DNA of 11,024 nucleotides from Clostridiales bacterium (GTDB taxonomy: Bacteria > Bacillota > Clostridia > Oscillospirales > Oscillospiraceae). Below the pieces are notes generated by a model. That model had not been told where the DNA came from, made no database searches, and worked only from the letters and a program-made list of their open reading frames with translations. This document shows, one piece after another, positions 1-5,522 of this stretch. Within the stretch, counting starts at the first letter, position 1. Each line of letters begins with the position of its first letter. The position numbers were made by a program, and so were the translations under genes. Location: assembly GCA_019423635.1 (NCBI GenBank), contig JAHZBA010000054.1, forward strand, positions 1-11,024, in the 5' to 3' direction.

Positions 1-1
1 C

Positions 2-205
2 CGCCTGGACAAGACCAACATCATCCACTGCCCCATCGGCAAGGTGTCCTTCGGCGCCGAGAAGCTGACGGACAACTACAACACCCTGATGGGCGCCATC
101 GTCAAGGCGAAGCCCGCCGCGGCGAAGGGTCAGTATATTCGCAGCTGCGTGGCGGCCTCCACCATGGGGCCGGGTGTGAAGATTTCCACGGCGAAGCTTG
201 TTTGA
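2..205 (+). CDS. rplA: 50S ribosomal protein L1, C-terminal part
   Basis: This is the last 67 codons of ribosomal protein L1; the start lies before the window. The visible part holds the characteristic L1 C-terminus: a strand reading NIIHCPIGKVSF, a helix NYNTLMGAIVKAKP, then KGQYIRS and the ending STMGPGVKI. These match domain I as it closes the L1 fold. L1 binds 23S rRNA at the L1 stalk and in many bacteria represses its own operon. L1 is normally followed closely by rplJ and rplL. Here rplJ begins only at 955, with hairpins and an extra small gene between them. The reading frame is open from base 2 to a TGA stop. The identification is firm from sequence resemblance plus the downstream rplJ-rplL context. 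Confidence 0.95.
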   Translation, partial: RLDKTNIIHCPIGKVSFGAEKLTDNYNTLMGAIVKAKPAAAKGQYIRSCVAASTMGPGVKISTAKLV

Positions 206-210
206 TAGCT

Positions 211-238
211 TAAAGGGGGGACTGACGTCCCCCCTTTA
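211..238 (+). terminator. Strong hairpin after rplA, probable terminator
   Basis: A perfect 12-bp stem (211-222 with 227-238) has a TGAC loop and a G6/C6 core, and begins 5 bases after the rplA stop codon. The 3' arm ends in TTTA rather than a long T-run, so termination may be leaky. It could equally be the first member of the stem-loop series that continues to 389. I infer that it ends or stabilises the rplKA transcript. Confidence 0.6.
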
Positions 239-248
239 GATTCCCCCT

Positions 249-389
249 CACCAGTGACGTCGGTCACTGGTGTGTTTGCCCCAAGGGCAAACGGGTCGGG
301 GTATTTTCGCCACGTACACGCCGCGGCGAAAATGATTTGAATTTTTGATTTGCCTGTGGCAAATCAATCGGGGAAACCAAGGTTTCCCC
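249..389. repeat. Stem-loop array 1 (five consecutive hairpins)
   Basis: Five inverted repeats follow one another with little space between them. They are 249-272 (10 bp, loop GTCG), 274-292 (8 bp, loop CAA), 303-333 (9 bp plus 2 after a mismatch), 345-367 (10 bp, loop TGT) and 370-389 (9 bp around AA). With the hairpin at 211-238 this makes six between rplA and the next gene. The arms are unrelated in sequence from one hairpin to the next, so this is not a tandem duplication of one unit. No open reading frame on either strand resembles a real protein. It belongs with similar clusters at 3693-3866, 5521-5714 and 7819-8034. Its function is unknown. Confidence 0.75.
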
Positions 390-420
390 TGATCCCCCTT
401 CCTGATGTGGGTGATTGGGG

Positions 421-753
421 ATGCTGTATCATGAGTTGCAGGAGAAGCTGAGAACTTATAACTGGGACAACGGGTTTGCGGTGCCCCAGGAGATTCTGGA
501 TGATCCGAATTGTGATCTGGCACTGGCGCTGGAGATTTTTTATCTGGCGGATGGTTCCGCTTGCCTGTCGGGGCGCACGGAAACCTCCGGGTTGACGCAA
601 TGGAAAGCGTGGATCGTCTCCCTCTATGACGGAATCCGGAACGGCAGGTATCCCAAAACGGATGTGCCGTTTGAAATTCCGCTGACCCGCACAGCAAAAT
701 ATCAGTTCCGGAAAAAGCAGATTCCAGAGGTTTTTTTAAGAGATTTACCCTGA
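421..753 (+). CDS. Small protein resembling DUF4274 family
   Basis: This is a 110-residue soluble protein with no signal peptide or membrane segment. Residues about 12-45 contain YNWDNGFAVPQ, then DDPNCDLALALEIFYLADG, a pattern I associate with the DUF4274 family, whose biochemical function is not known. A Trp-rich middle (WKAWIVSLYDGI) and a basic C-terminal third follow. ATG at 421 is chosen because GGTGA lies at 410-414, six bases upstream. A TTG at 415 is in frame but fits this site less well, and a stop at 412 excludes longer forms. The gene sits alone between stem-loop array 1 and the L10 promoter, inside what is usually a continuous ribosomal protein cluster, which suggests later insertion. 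No clear promoter was seen. The family assignment is from memory of the motif and moderately sure. Confidence 0.7.
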   Translation: MLYHELQEKLRTYNWDNGFAVPQEILDDPNCDLALALEIFYLADGSACLSGRTETSGLTQWKAWIVSLYDGIRNGRYPKTDVPFEIPLTRTAKYQFRKKQIPEVFLRDLP

Positions 754-771
754 AATATGGAAAATCAGGGC

Positions 772-800
772 TTGACTTTTGGGCGGGTCCTGTATATAAT
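772..800 (+). promoter_or_regulatory. Sigma-A type promoter of rplJ-rplL
   Basis: TTGACT at 772-777 and a perfect TATAAT at 795-800 are separated by 17 bases. Transcription would start near 807, exactly where the L10 leader begins. This gives rplJL a promoter independent of rplA. Confidence 0.9.
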
Positions 801-807
801 ACCTTTT

Positions 808-920
808 GCGTTCCAAAGACAGCAGGTGACCTCCGGGCCGTAATTCCTGCCGAGGGCGGCAATTCGTTTGATTTGCTATCCGCCTTGGTGTCTTTGCGGC
901 ACAGGGGCGGTCCTTTTTTT
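808..920 (+). promoter_or_regulatory. Ribosomal protein L10 leader (autoregulatory)
   Basis: The RNA upstream of rplJ carries blocks typical of the Firmicutes L10 leader: CCAAAGACAGCAGGTG at 813-828, CCTGCCGAGG at 847-856, and CTTGGTGTCTTTGCGGC near 884-900. It ends in a GC hairpin (CCGCC at 880-884 with GGCGG at 906-910, extended by G-U pairs) followed by seven T residues at 914-920. In this known family, excess L10 (alone or with L7/L12) binds the leader and favours the terminator. When L10 is scarce, an alternative fold lets transcription proceed into rplJ. The position, promoter and downstream gene all agree. The fold was assigned by motif, not computed. Confidence 0.88.
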
Positions 921-954
921 GAACGCACAAATCCTAATGGAGGTGAAACCGAGC

Positions 955-1503
955 ATGCCTAACGCAAAGGTCTTATCCGAAAAGCAGGCCATCGTGGCGC
1001 AGCTGACTGAGAAGATCCAGAATGCCACTGCCGGCGTCCTTGTGGATTACAAGGGCATCAACGTGGAAGAAGACACCGCGCTGCGCAGGGAGTGCCGCGA
1101 GAACAACGTGGATTACGCCGTTGTCAAGAACACCCTGCTGCGCTTTGCCTTCAACAACACCGGCCTGGGCGACCTGGACGAGCTCCTCAACGGCACCACG
1201 TCCCTGGCCCTGTGCGACGACCCCGTGGCCCCTGCCCGCGTCATGGCCAACTACGCCAAGAAGCTGGGTGAGGGCAAGTTTGAGATCAAGGGCGGCTTCA
1301 TGGACGGCAAGCCTGTGGATCTGAGCACCATCAATTCCCTGGCGTCCATCCCCGCACTGCCTGTTCTGCAGGCGCAGTTCCTGGGCACCATGCTGGCGCC
1401 CATCACCGGTCTGGCTGTGGTACTGAAGCAGATCGCCGAGAAGAACGGCGCTCCCGCGGAGGCCCCTGCCGAGGAGGCCGCCGAGGCCCCCGCTGCCGAG
1501 TAA
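955..1503 (+). CDS. rplJ: 50S ribosomal protein L10
   Basis: This 182-residue protein anchors the L7/L12 dimers to the ribosome at the base of the stalk. It begins MPNAKVLSEKQAIVAQL, followed by the RNA-binding domain signature VLVDYKGINVEEDTALRRECRE and VVKNTLLRFAF. Residues about 133-160 are the helix-spine region that carries L7/L12. The C-terminal tail is Ala/Glu/Pro-rich (repeated APAEE-like units) and lengthens the protein slightly beyond the usual 165-175 residues. The start at ATG 955 is chosen because GGAGGTGA lies at 939-946 at proper spacing. The in-frame ATG at 937 would overlap that site. The gene is co-transcribed with rplL 38 bases downstream and is controlled by the L10 leader. 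Confidence 0.96.
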   Translation: MPNAKVLSEKQAIVAQLTEKIQNATAGVLVDYKGINVEEDTALRRECRENNVDYAVVKNTLLRFAFNNTGLGDLDELLNGTTSLALCDDPVAPARVMANYAKKLGEGKFEIKGGFMDGKPVDLSTINSLASIPALPVLQAQFLGTMLAPITGLAVVLKQIAEKNGAPAEAPAEEAAEAPAAE

Positions 1504-1541
1504 CCATCTGATTAAATTTTACGAATTAGGAGGCAATTATC

Positions 1542-1913
1542 ATGTCTGAGAAAACGACTGCCCTGCTGGAAGAGATCAAGGCTCTGTCCGTTCTGGAGCT
1601 GAGCGAGCTGGTGCACGCTCTGGAGGAGGAGTTCGGTGTGTCCGCCGCCGCCATGGCCGCTCCCGCCGCCGGTGCTGCCGCTCCCGCCGCTGAGGAGAAG
1701 ACCGATTTCGACGTGGTCCTGGCCGGCTTCGACGCCGCTTCCAAGATCAAGGTCATCAAGGTGGTCCGCGAGATCACCGGTCAGGGCCTGGCCGAGGCCA
1801 AGGCTACCGTCGAGGGCGCTCCCACCACGCTGAAGGAGGGTGTCTCCAAGGACGACGCCGAGGCTCTGAAGAAGCAGATCGAAGAGGCCGGCGGCAAGGT
1901 GGAGCTGAAGTAA
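1542..1913 (+). CDS. rplL: 50S ribosomal protein L7/L12
   Basis: This is a 123-residue acidic stalk protein that recruits translation factors (EF-Tu, EF-G, IF2, RF3) and stimulates their GTPase activity. Residues 1-35 are the dimerisation domain that docks on L10 (LLEEIKALSVLELSELVHAL). Residues about 36-52 form the flexible Ala/Pro hinge. Residues 53-123 are the globular factor-binding domain with the conserved EKTDFDVVL, KIKVIKVVREITGQGLAEAK and a terminal GGKVELK. The ribosome binding site TAGGAGG at 1527-1533 is strong, as expected for a protein made in several copies per ribosome. It is the last gene of the operon here: a terminator hairpin follows and rpoB, its common neighbour, is absent. 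Confidence 0.97.
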   Translation: MSEKTTALLEEIKALSVLELSELVHALEEEFGVSAAAMAAPAAGAAAPAAEEKTDFDVVLAGFDAASKIKVIKVVREITGQGLAEAKATVEGAPTTLKEGVSKDDAEALKKQIEEAGGKVELK

Positions 1914-1933
1914 TCCACATTCCCATGGTACAC

Positions 1934-1966
1934 AACCGGACTGCGGCATCTGCCGCAGTCCGGTTT
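1934..1966 (+). terminator. Terminator hairpin after rplL
   Basis: A perfect 15-bp stem (1934-1948 with 1951-1965, two-base apex) starts 21 bases after the rplL stop. The T-rich tail is short and interrupted (TTTGCTGTT). It is probably the operon's Rho-independent terminator and separates rplL from the EcsC-like gene. Confidence 0.75.
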
Positions 1967-2048
1967 GCTGTTGGAGACGCCGCCCGCCCGGGCGCGGAGG
2001 ATCTTCGCTGTCTGACGGCGGTGAGGGTATTTTGAAGGAGGGGGAAGC

Positions 2049-2951
2049 ATGAAAAAGGTTGATCCCAGGGAGGCGTTTGCAAAGGGAAAGGCCGCAGTAC
2101 AGGACGCAAAGGACGCGGTGGTGAATCAGCTGGATCAAAACGGCAACGGAGAGGTGGGCATTGATGATCTGGTGGTCCTCGCCCTGAAAACGCCGGGGGT
2201 CCACATTGCGCGGGCGCCCTTCCTGCAAAGGGAGCTGTTCAAGAATCACCCCCAGGAGGTCATCGACCGGGCGATTGCGCAGACGCCGGCCCGGGCGGGC
2301 ATCCCCTCAGAGGAAATTGACAGGATTGCCGACGCGGTGATTGCCTTTGAGCGGAACTGCGTCTCCGGCATCTCCGCCGCGTTGGGCGCTCCCGGCGGCT
2401 GGGCGATGGCCGCCACTATTCCCGCCGACATCGTTCAGTATTACGGATACACGCTCCGGGCGACGCAGAAACTGCTGTATCTGTACGGATTTCCGGAGAT
2501 CGGGGCGGATGAAGAGGGATTGGTGCTTGACAGCGAAACCATGAATACCATCATTCTCTGCCTTGGCGTCATGAATGGCGTTGCGGGGGCCAATAACGCG
2601 ATCAAGGGAATGGCCCATGCCCTGGCAAAGGGCGTTGAGAAGAAGCTCCTCAACATGGCGCTGACAAAGGGGGCCTTCTATCCCTTCGTAAAGAGCGTGA
2701 TGAAGTGGTTTGGCGTCAGGCTGACGAAGGAGGTTTTTGCCGGCTTTTTCAGGAAGGCCATTCCAGTGGTGGGCGGCGTTGTCGGCGGAGGAATCACGTT
2801 CCTCTCCTTTAGGCCCTGCTGCTGCCGGCTGAAGGAGGCCCTCCAGGACACCCTGCTCTCCAATCCGGATCACATCTCCTCAAAAGAGGAAAACGAGGTG
2901 GTGGAGAGGATTTTTTCCGGAGAGGTGGTGGACGTGGAGTTTGAGGAGTGA
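2049..2951 (+). CDS. EcsC-family protein with N-terminal EF-hand-like loop
   Basis: This is a 300-residue protein. Residues about 105-265 resemble the EcsC family: ISAALGAPGGWAMAATIPADI, then YYGYTLRATQKLLYLYGFPE, and later FRKAIPVVGGVVGGGITFLSF. In the family these helical, partly hydrophobic segments suggest membrane association, but the activity is unknown. Near the N terminus, residues 29-40 read DQNGNGEVGIDD, a good match to a 12-residue EF-hand calcium loop (Asp1, Asn3, Asn5, Gly6, hydrophobic 8, Asp12). Only one such loop is seen. A CCC run at 257-259 and an acidic C-terminus are also notable. There is no signal peptide. The ribosome binding site GAAGGAGGGGG lies just upstream of the ATG. 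The gene appears monocistronic and follows the rplL terminator. Metal binding is inference. Confidence 0.8.
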   Translation: MKKVDPREAFAKGKAAVQDAKDAVVNQLDQNGNGEVGIDDLVVLALKTPGVHIARAPFLQRELFKNHPQEVIDRAIAQTPARAGIPSEEIDRIADAVIAFERNCVSGISAALGAPGGWAMAATIPADIVQYYGYTLRATQKLLYLYGFPEIGADEEGLVLDSETMNTIILCLGVMNGVAGANNAIKGMAHALAKGVEKKLLNMALTKGAFYPFVKSVMKWFGVRLTKEVFAGFFRKAIPVVGGVVGGGITFLSFRPCCCRLKEALQDTLLSNPDHISSKEENEVVERIFSGEVVDVEFEE

Positions 2952-2953
2952 CT

Positions 2954-3106
2954 GCAATCCTCCAAATTCGCGGCAACCATGATTCATGATAGCTGGCTTT
3001 ATTATGGCTGTAATCCGTAGGGCGCGACGACTCGGCGCGCCGTGATGCACCGGTGGGTCCGCGGCGTGCCGGGTCGTCACGCCCTACAGGCTATTTGGAA
3101 GATTGC
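2954..3106. repeat. Palindromic MITE-like repeat after the EcsC gene
   Basis: The core is an inverted repeat of 26-base arms (3017-3042 and 3062-3087) that begins GTAGGGCGCGACGA and ends TCGTCACGCCCTAC, with only three G-U-type differences. Outside it, 14-base arms at 2954-2967 and 3093-3106 (GCAATCCTCCAAAT and a one-difference complement) form an outer inverted repeat. A second copy of the GTAGGGCGCGACGA arm occurs at 5983-6009. No open reading frame of substance and no clear target-site duplication were seen. It is probably a non-autonomous mobile or REP-like palindrome. Together with the tRNA pieces it fills the gene-free stretch 2952-3363. Confidence 0.7.
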
Positions 3107-3147
3107 GATCAATTCCGCAAGGTTCGAGTCCAGATAACCAGATAAAA

Positions 3148-3186
3148 AGACAGGACGCCTGAAAATCAGGTGTCCTGTCTTCTTCT
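3148..3186. terminator. Bidirectional terminator hairpin of the tRNA duplicate
   Basis: A 15-bp stem (3148-3162 with 3166-3180, one G-U pair, loop AAA) is followed by TCTTCT on the plus strand and by CTTTTTATC on the minus strand. On the minus strand it lies just after the 3' fragment of tRNA-Gly at 3186-3214, the same arrangement as the intact tRNA. It can end transcripts arriving from either side. Confidence 0.7.
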
Positions 3187-3214
3187 GGAGCGGGCAACGA
3201 GGCTCGAACTCGCT
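3186..3214 (-). pseudogene. 3' fragment of tRNA-Gly (duplicate)
   Basis: These 29 bases are identical to the 3' end of the intact tRNA-Gly (TCCA end, acceptor 3' strand, T arm) and belong to an exact 57-bp direct repeat: 3158-3214 equals 3336-3392, offset 178. The match stops at the junction of the T stem and variable loop, so no D arm or anticodon is present and it cannot be a functional tRNA. The repeated segment also contains most of the terminator. It could be a duplication footprint or the attachment-site-like scar of an element that used the tRNA 3' end. Confidence 0.8.
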
Positions 3215-3226
3215 TCCCGGCATCCC

Positions 3227-3249
3227 GCGAATGGCCCAGGGCCATTCGC
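3227..3249. repeat. Perfect 10-bp hairpin between tRNA copies
   Basis: GCGAATGGCC at 3227-3236 and its exact complement at 3240-3249 enclose a CAG loop. It lies in the segment between the partial and complete tRNA-Gly copies and is not linked to any gene. Confidence 0.6.
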
Positions 3250-3291
3250 AGGAGCCCTGCCGGCCCTCGGATCGAGATGCGCTCCGCGCAT

Positions 3292-3311
3292 AGGTGGAGG
3301 CAGCGAGTTCG
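3292..3311 (+). repeat. Inverted scrap of tRNA-Gly
   Basis: Twenty bases reading AGGTGGAGGCAGCGAGTTCG match the anticodon-arm-to-T-arm part of the nearby tRNA-Gly with a single difference, but on the opposite strand. They form an inverted repeat with 3383-3402. It is a non-functional fragment, evidence that this locus has been rearranged more than once. Confidence 0.6.
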
Positions 3312-3320
3312 CCGTCTGAA

Positions 3321-3356
3321 GAAAAAAGCAGGGCACCTGAAAATCAGGTGTCCTGT
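3321..3356 (-). terminator. Terminator of tRNA-Gly
   Basis: Read on the minus strand, a 12-bp stem (3355-3344 with 3340-3329, one mismatch) with a three-base loop is followed by C and six T residues (complement of 3322-3327). It starts eight bases after the CCA end of the tRNA. Confidence 0.85.
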
Positions 3357-3363
3357 CTTCTTC

Positions 3364-3439
3364 TGGAGCGGGCAACGAGGCTCGAACTCGCTACCTCCAC
3401 CTTGGCAAGGTGGCGCTCTACCAGATGAGCTATGCCCGC
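3364..3439 (-). tRNA. tRNA-Gly (anticodon GCC)
   Basis: This 76-base minus-strand gene folds into a full cloverleaf. The acceptor stem pairs GCGGGCA with TGCCCGC. The anticodon stem CCACC/GGTGG holds the loop TTGCCAA with anticodon GCC, and the T loop is TTCGAGC. The discriminator is U and CCA is encoded, both fitting bacterial tRNA-Gly. It has its own consensus promoter upstream (3453-3481) and terminator downstream (3321-3356), so it is a single-gene unit. A truncated duplicate lies at 3186-3214. Confidence 0.96.
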
Positions 3440-3452
3440 GAGAACAAAATGT

Positions 3453-3481
3453 ATTTTAGCAAAGTTTTTTCCTCTTGTCAA
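3453..3481 (-). promoter_or_regulatory. Promoter of tRNA-Gly
   Basis: On the minus strand TTGACA (3481-3476) and TAAAAT (3458-3453) are spaced by 17 bases, placing the start about 7 bases before the mature tRNA 5' end. Five of six bases match the -10 consensus and all six match the -35. Confidence 0.9.
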
Positions 3482-3654
3482 GCTGTTTTTCCGGCTCCTG
3501 TCAGAAATCATGCTGAAAATTCCGGGGATTTCCCGCGGCCCCTTCGGCAATTTCCCGTCCCGGCCGCGCAGGCCCACTCTGTGTTCTTTCCGGAGCGCCG
3601 CGGCGCCGGCGCCGGTGTCATGGCGCGCAAACGGCAAAAGGAGGGCTCCCATGG

Positions 3655-3686
3655 TTGACAGATGCCCGCTTTTGGCATAATATAAG
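3655..3686 (+). promoter_or_regulatory. Candidate promoter for the mgtE transcript
   Basis: A perfect TTGACA at 3655-3660 is followed by the AT-rich string CATAATATAAG at 3676-3686. The exact -10 is ambiguous: TAATAT at 3678 gives 17-base spacing, CATAAT at 3676 gives 15, TATAAG at 3681 gives 20. No better promoter was seen between here and the M-box. If correct, both hairpin clusters at 3693-3866 are transcribed as part of the mgtE 5' leader. From 3482 to 3654 I see no gene or other site. Confidence 0.6.
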
Positions 3687-3692
3687 TGTTAT

Positions 3693-3783
3693 AGTCACCG
3701 CAGTTGAAAAGAAGCATTTGCTTCTTTTCAACTCCGGGGCGCATATGTGCCCCGGAGGCCGTGAAACGGCCCGGCGGTGGACT
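3693..3783. repeat. Stem-loop array 2a, cloverleaf-like
   Basis: Three hairpins abut: 3703-3732 (14 bp, perfect), 3733-3756 (about 11 bp, one G-U) and 3757-3771 (5-6 bp). They are enclosed by an outer stem pairing 3693-3701 with 3774-3783 (CACCGC with GCGGTG plus three more pairs past one bulged G). The whole can fold as a four-branched cloverleaf with only three unpaired bases at the junction. It is not a tRNA: there is no CCA, anticodon arm or T loop. Confidence 0.7.
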
Positions 3784-3790
3784 TCATAGG

Positions 3791-3866
3791 CAAGACATGG
3801 CACATTTTATGTGCCGGCGGGCGCTGCCCGCCTTGAAAATCGGAATGTCGATTTTCAAGTGTCTTG
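3791..3866. repeat. Stem-loop array 2b, perfect four-way junction
   Basis: The hairpins 3799-3815 (7 bp), 3816-3832 (7 bp) and 3833-3858 (10 bp, loop of six) are directly adjacent. An outer stem, CAAGACAT at 3791-3798 with GTGTCTTG at 3859-3866 (one G-U), closes them. All four helices meet with no unpaired base at the junction. The 76-base length is that of a tRNA but the sequence has no tRNA features. It begins 7 bases after array 2a and ends 17 bases before the M-box. Confidence 0.75.
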
Positions 3867-3883
3867 ACGATAAGATTTCATAA

Positions 3884-4050
3884 CGTCCGGTAGGTAAGGC
3901 TACCACAGGGATATGGATCGCTGCCGCGAAATGATGGAGACATCATGAGAGGGTTTGAGCAGGTGATATCGAACACGAAGGTATCATCTAACGCGATTTC
4001 ACCGCCTTGTGATGCTAAAGCTTGAACGGTTGGGGAGACGGACCTGCGTC
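3884..4050 (+). promoter_or_regulatory. M-box (ykoK-type) Mg2+ riboswitch
   Basis: The leader of mgtE contains elements I recognise from the M-box aptamer: GGTAGGTAAGGCTACC near 3889-3904, then GGGATATGGATCGCTGCCG at 3908-3925, a variable hairpin (ATGATGGAGACATCAT at 3931-3946), and the downstream GATGCTAAAGCTTGAACG at 4011-4028. In this class bound Mg2+ compacts the aptamer and releases a terminator, so transcription of the transporter stops when Mg2+ is plentiful. The terminator at 4068-4104 and the mgtE gene immediately after it fit this. Boundaries are approximate. Confidence 0.85.
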
Positions 4051-4067
4051 TTCCGGCAAAGACAGCC

Positions 4068-4105
4068 AGCTCCCGCCGGATCGGAAAGACGGCGGGAGCT
4101 TTTTC
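4068..4105 (+). terminator. Riboswitch-controlled terminator before mgtE
   Basis: A perfect 11-bp stem pairs AGCTCCCGCCG (4068-4078) with CGGCGGGAGCT (4090-4100) and is followed by TTTT (4101-4104), with T4100 extending the run. It lies between the M-box and the mgtE start, 35 bases before the ATG, so it acts as the expression platform. Confidence 0.88.
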
Positions 4106-4139
4106 CTGCGGGGAGTACGGAGAGAGGAGGTCGCGCACC

Positions 4140-5522
4140 ATGTTTGAACAGGAAACCGAGCGTGAGGAGCTGCTGGAAAAAATCGAGGACTTTCTGACCC
4201 GAAAACAGTATGCGCAGCTGCGGGACCTCCTGCTGCCCCTGGAGGCGGCGGACATTGCGGCGCTTTGTGAGCGGGTGGATGAGCGGATGCCTCTGATGTT
4301 CCGCCTGCTGCCAAAAGAGCTGGCGGCGGAGGTCTTCGTGGAGCTGGACAGCGACGAGCAGGAGCTGCTGATCCGGGGCTTTTCCAACGCGGAGCTGCGG
4401 GAGGTGCTGGAGGAGCTGTACCTGGACGACACCGTGGACATCGTGGAGGAGATGCCGGCGGGGGTGGTGAAGCGGATCTTGCAGCACTCCGACCCGGAGA
4501 CCCGCCGGAGCATCAACGAGATTTTGAAGTACCCCGAGGACTCCGCCGGCAGCATCATGACCACGGAGTTTGTGGATCTGAAGGAGACTATGACGGTGGA
4601 GGACGCCCTGAAGCGCATCCGCCGCACAGGCCCGGACAAGGAGACCATCAATATCTCCTACGTCATCGACGAGGGCCGCCACCTGCTGGGGGTGCTGTCC
4701 ATCCGGACGCTGTTGCTGGCGGAGGAGGACGACGTCATCGGGGACATCATGGAGCGGAACTTCATCTCCGTGCAGACCCTGGACGACCAGGAGGCCGTGG
4801 CCCGGGCCCTGAGCAAGTACGACTTCCTGGCGCTGCCGGTGGTGGACAAGGAGGACCGGCTGGTGGGCATCGTCACCGTGGACGACGCCATTGACGTGCT
4901 CCAGGAGGAGGTCACGGAGGACATTGAGAAGATGGCGGCCATGCTGCCGGGAGACAAGCCGTACCTGAAAACCGGCGTCTTTGAGACCTGGAAGGCCCGG
5001 ACCCCCTGGCTGATGCTGCTGATGCTCTCGGCCACCTTCACGGGGATCATCCTGACCCACTTTGAGCGCTCCCTGATGGCCTGCGCCATTTTGACCTCCT
5101 TCATCCCCATGCTCTCCGGCACCGGCGGCAACAGCGGCACCCAGGCCTCCACGGCGGTGATCCGGGCGCTGTCCCTGGGGGAGGTGCGTTTTTCGGACCT
5201 GCTGCGGGTGCTGTGGAAGGAGCTGTGGGTGTCGCTTTGCTGCGGGCTGTGTCTGGCGGCGGCGAACTTTGTGAAGATGATGCTGGTGGACCGCTGGCTG
5301 CTGCGCAACCCCACGGTGACGCCCCAGGTGGCCCTGGTGGTGTGCGCCACGCTGGTGGGTACGGTGGTGTGCGCCAAGCTGGTGGGGTGCTCGCTGCCGC
5401 TGCTGGCGGAGAAGATCGGGTTTGACCCGGCGGTGATGGCCTCGCCGTTTATTACCACGATTGTGGATGCGCTGTCGCTGTTGATCTATTTTCGGTTTGC
5501 TACGCTGGTTTTGGGGATTTAG
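4140..5522 (+). CDS. mgtE: Magnesium transporter MgtE
   Basis: This 460-residue Mg2+ channel has all three family domains. Residues about 10-130 form the helical N domain (repeats such as LLPKELAAEVFVELDSDEQ). Residues 136-260 hold two CBS domains (SAGSIMTTEFVDL; DFLALPVVDKEDRLVGIVTVDDA) that sense cytosolic Mg2+. Residues about 285-460 form the five-helix pore domain. The pore signature PMLSGTGGNSGTQ is at 323-335, and the conserved acidic residues appear as FDPAVMASPF (Asp429) and ITTIVDAL (Asp443). Length is typical. In known MgtE proteins high Mg2+ closes the dimeric channel through the N and CBS domains. The ribosome binding site GAGAGGAGG precedes the ATG. Upstream M-box and terminator give a second, transcriptional Mg2+ control. 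The TAG stop runs into a hairpin at 5521-5536. Confidence 0.96.
   Translation: MFEQETEREELLEKIEDFLTRKQYAQLRDLLLPLEAADIAALCERVDERMPLMFRLLPKELAAEVFVELDSDEQELLIRGFSNAELREVLEELYLDDTVDIVEEMPAGVVKRILQHSDPETRRSINEILKYPEDSAGSIMTTEFVDLKETMTVEDALKRIRRTGPDKETINISYVIDEGRHLLGVLSIRTLLLAEEDDVIGDIMERNFISVQTLDDQEAVARALSKYDFLALPVVDKEDRLVGIVTVDDAIDVLQEEVTEDIEKMAAMLPGDKPYLKTGVFETWKARTPWLMLLMLSATFTGIILTHFERSLMACAILTSFIPMLSGTGGNSGTQASTAVIRALSLGEVRFSDLLRVLWKELWVSLCCGLCLAAANFVKMMLVDRWLLRNPTVTPQVALVVCATLVGTVVCAKLVGCSLPLLAEKIGFDPAVMASPFITTIVDALSLLIYFRFATLVLGI

Noticed and set aside
249..389. CRISPR-like array
   Set aside because: The repeated elements are hairpins of unrelated sequence with no constant direct repeat and no regular spacer length; no cas genes are present.
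248..928. Long minus-strand open frame (226 codons) across the rplA-rplJ gap
   Set aside because: It runs antisense through the hairpin array, the DUF4274-like gene and the L10 leader, has Pro/Arg/Ser-rich composition with no motif, and lacks a ribosome binding site.
868..954. Longer N-terminus for L10 starting at 868
   Set aside because: It would translate the L10 leader terminator; the strong ribosome binding site at 939-946 and family N-terminus place the start at 955.
3791..3866. A tRNA gene, because of 76-nt cloverleaf
   Set aside because: No TTCRA T loop, no anticodon arm with a proper seven-base loop, no CCA end and no D-arm features; the arms have loops of three, three and six bases.
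3864..3869. TTGACG as -35 of an mgtE promoter close to the M-box
   Set aside because: No TATAAT-like sequence occurs at 16-18 bases downstream; the bases belong to the outer stem of the hairpin cluster and the aptamer start.
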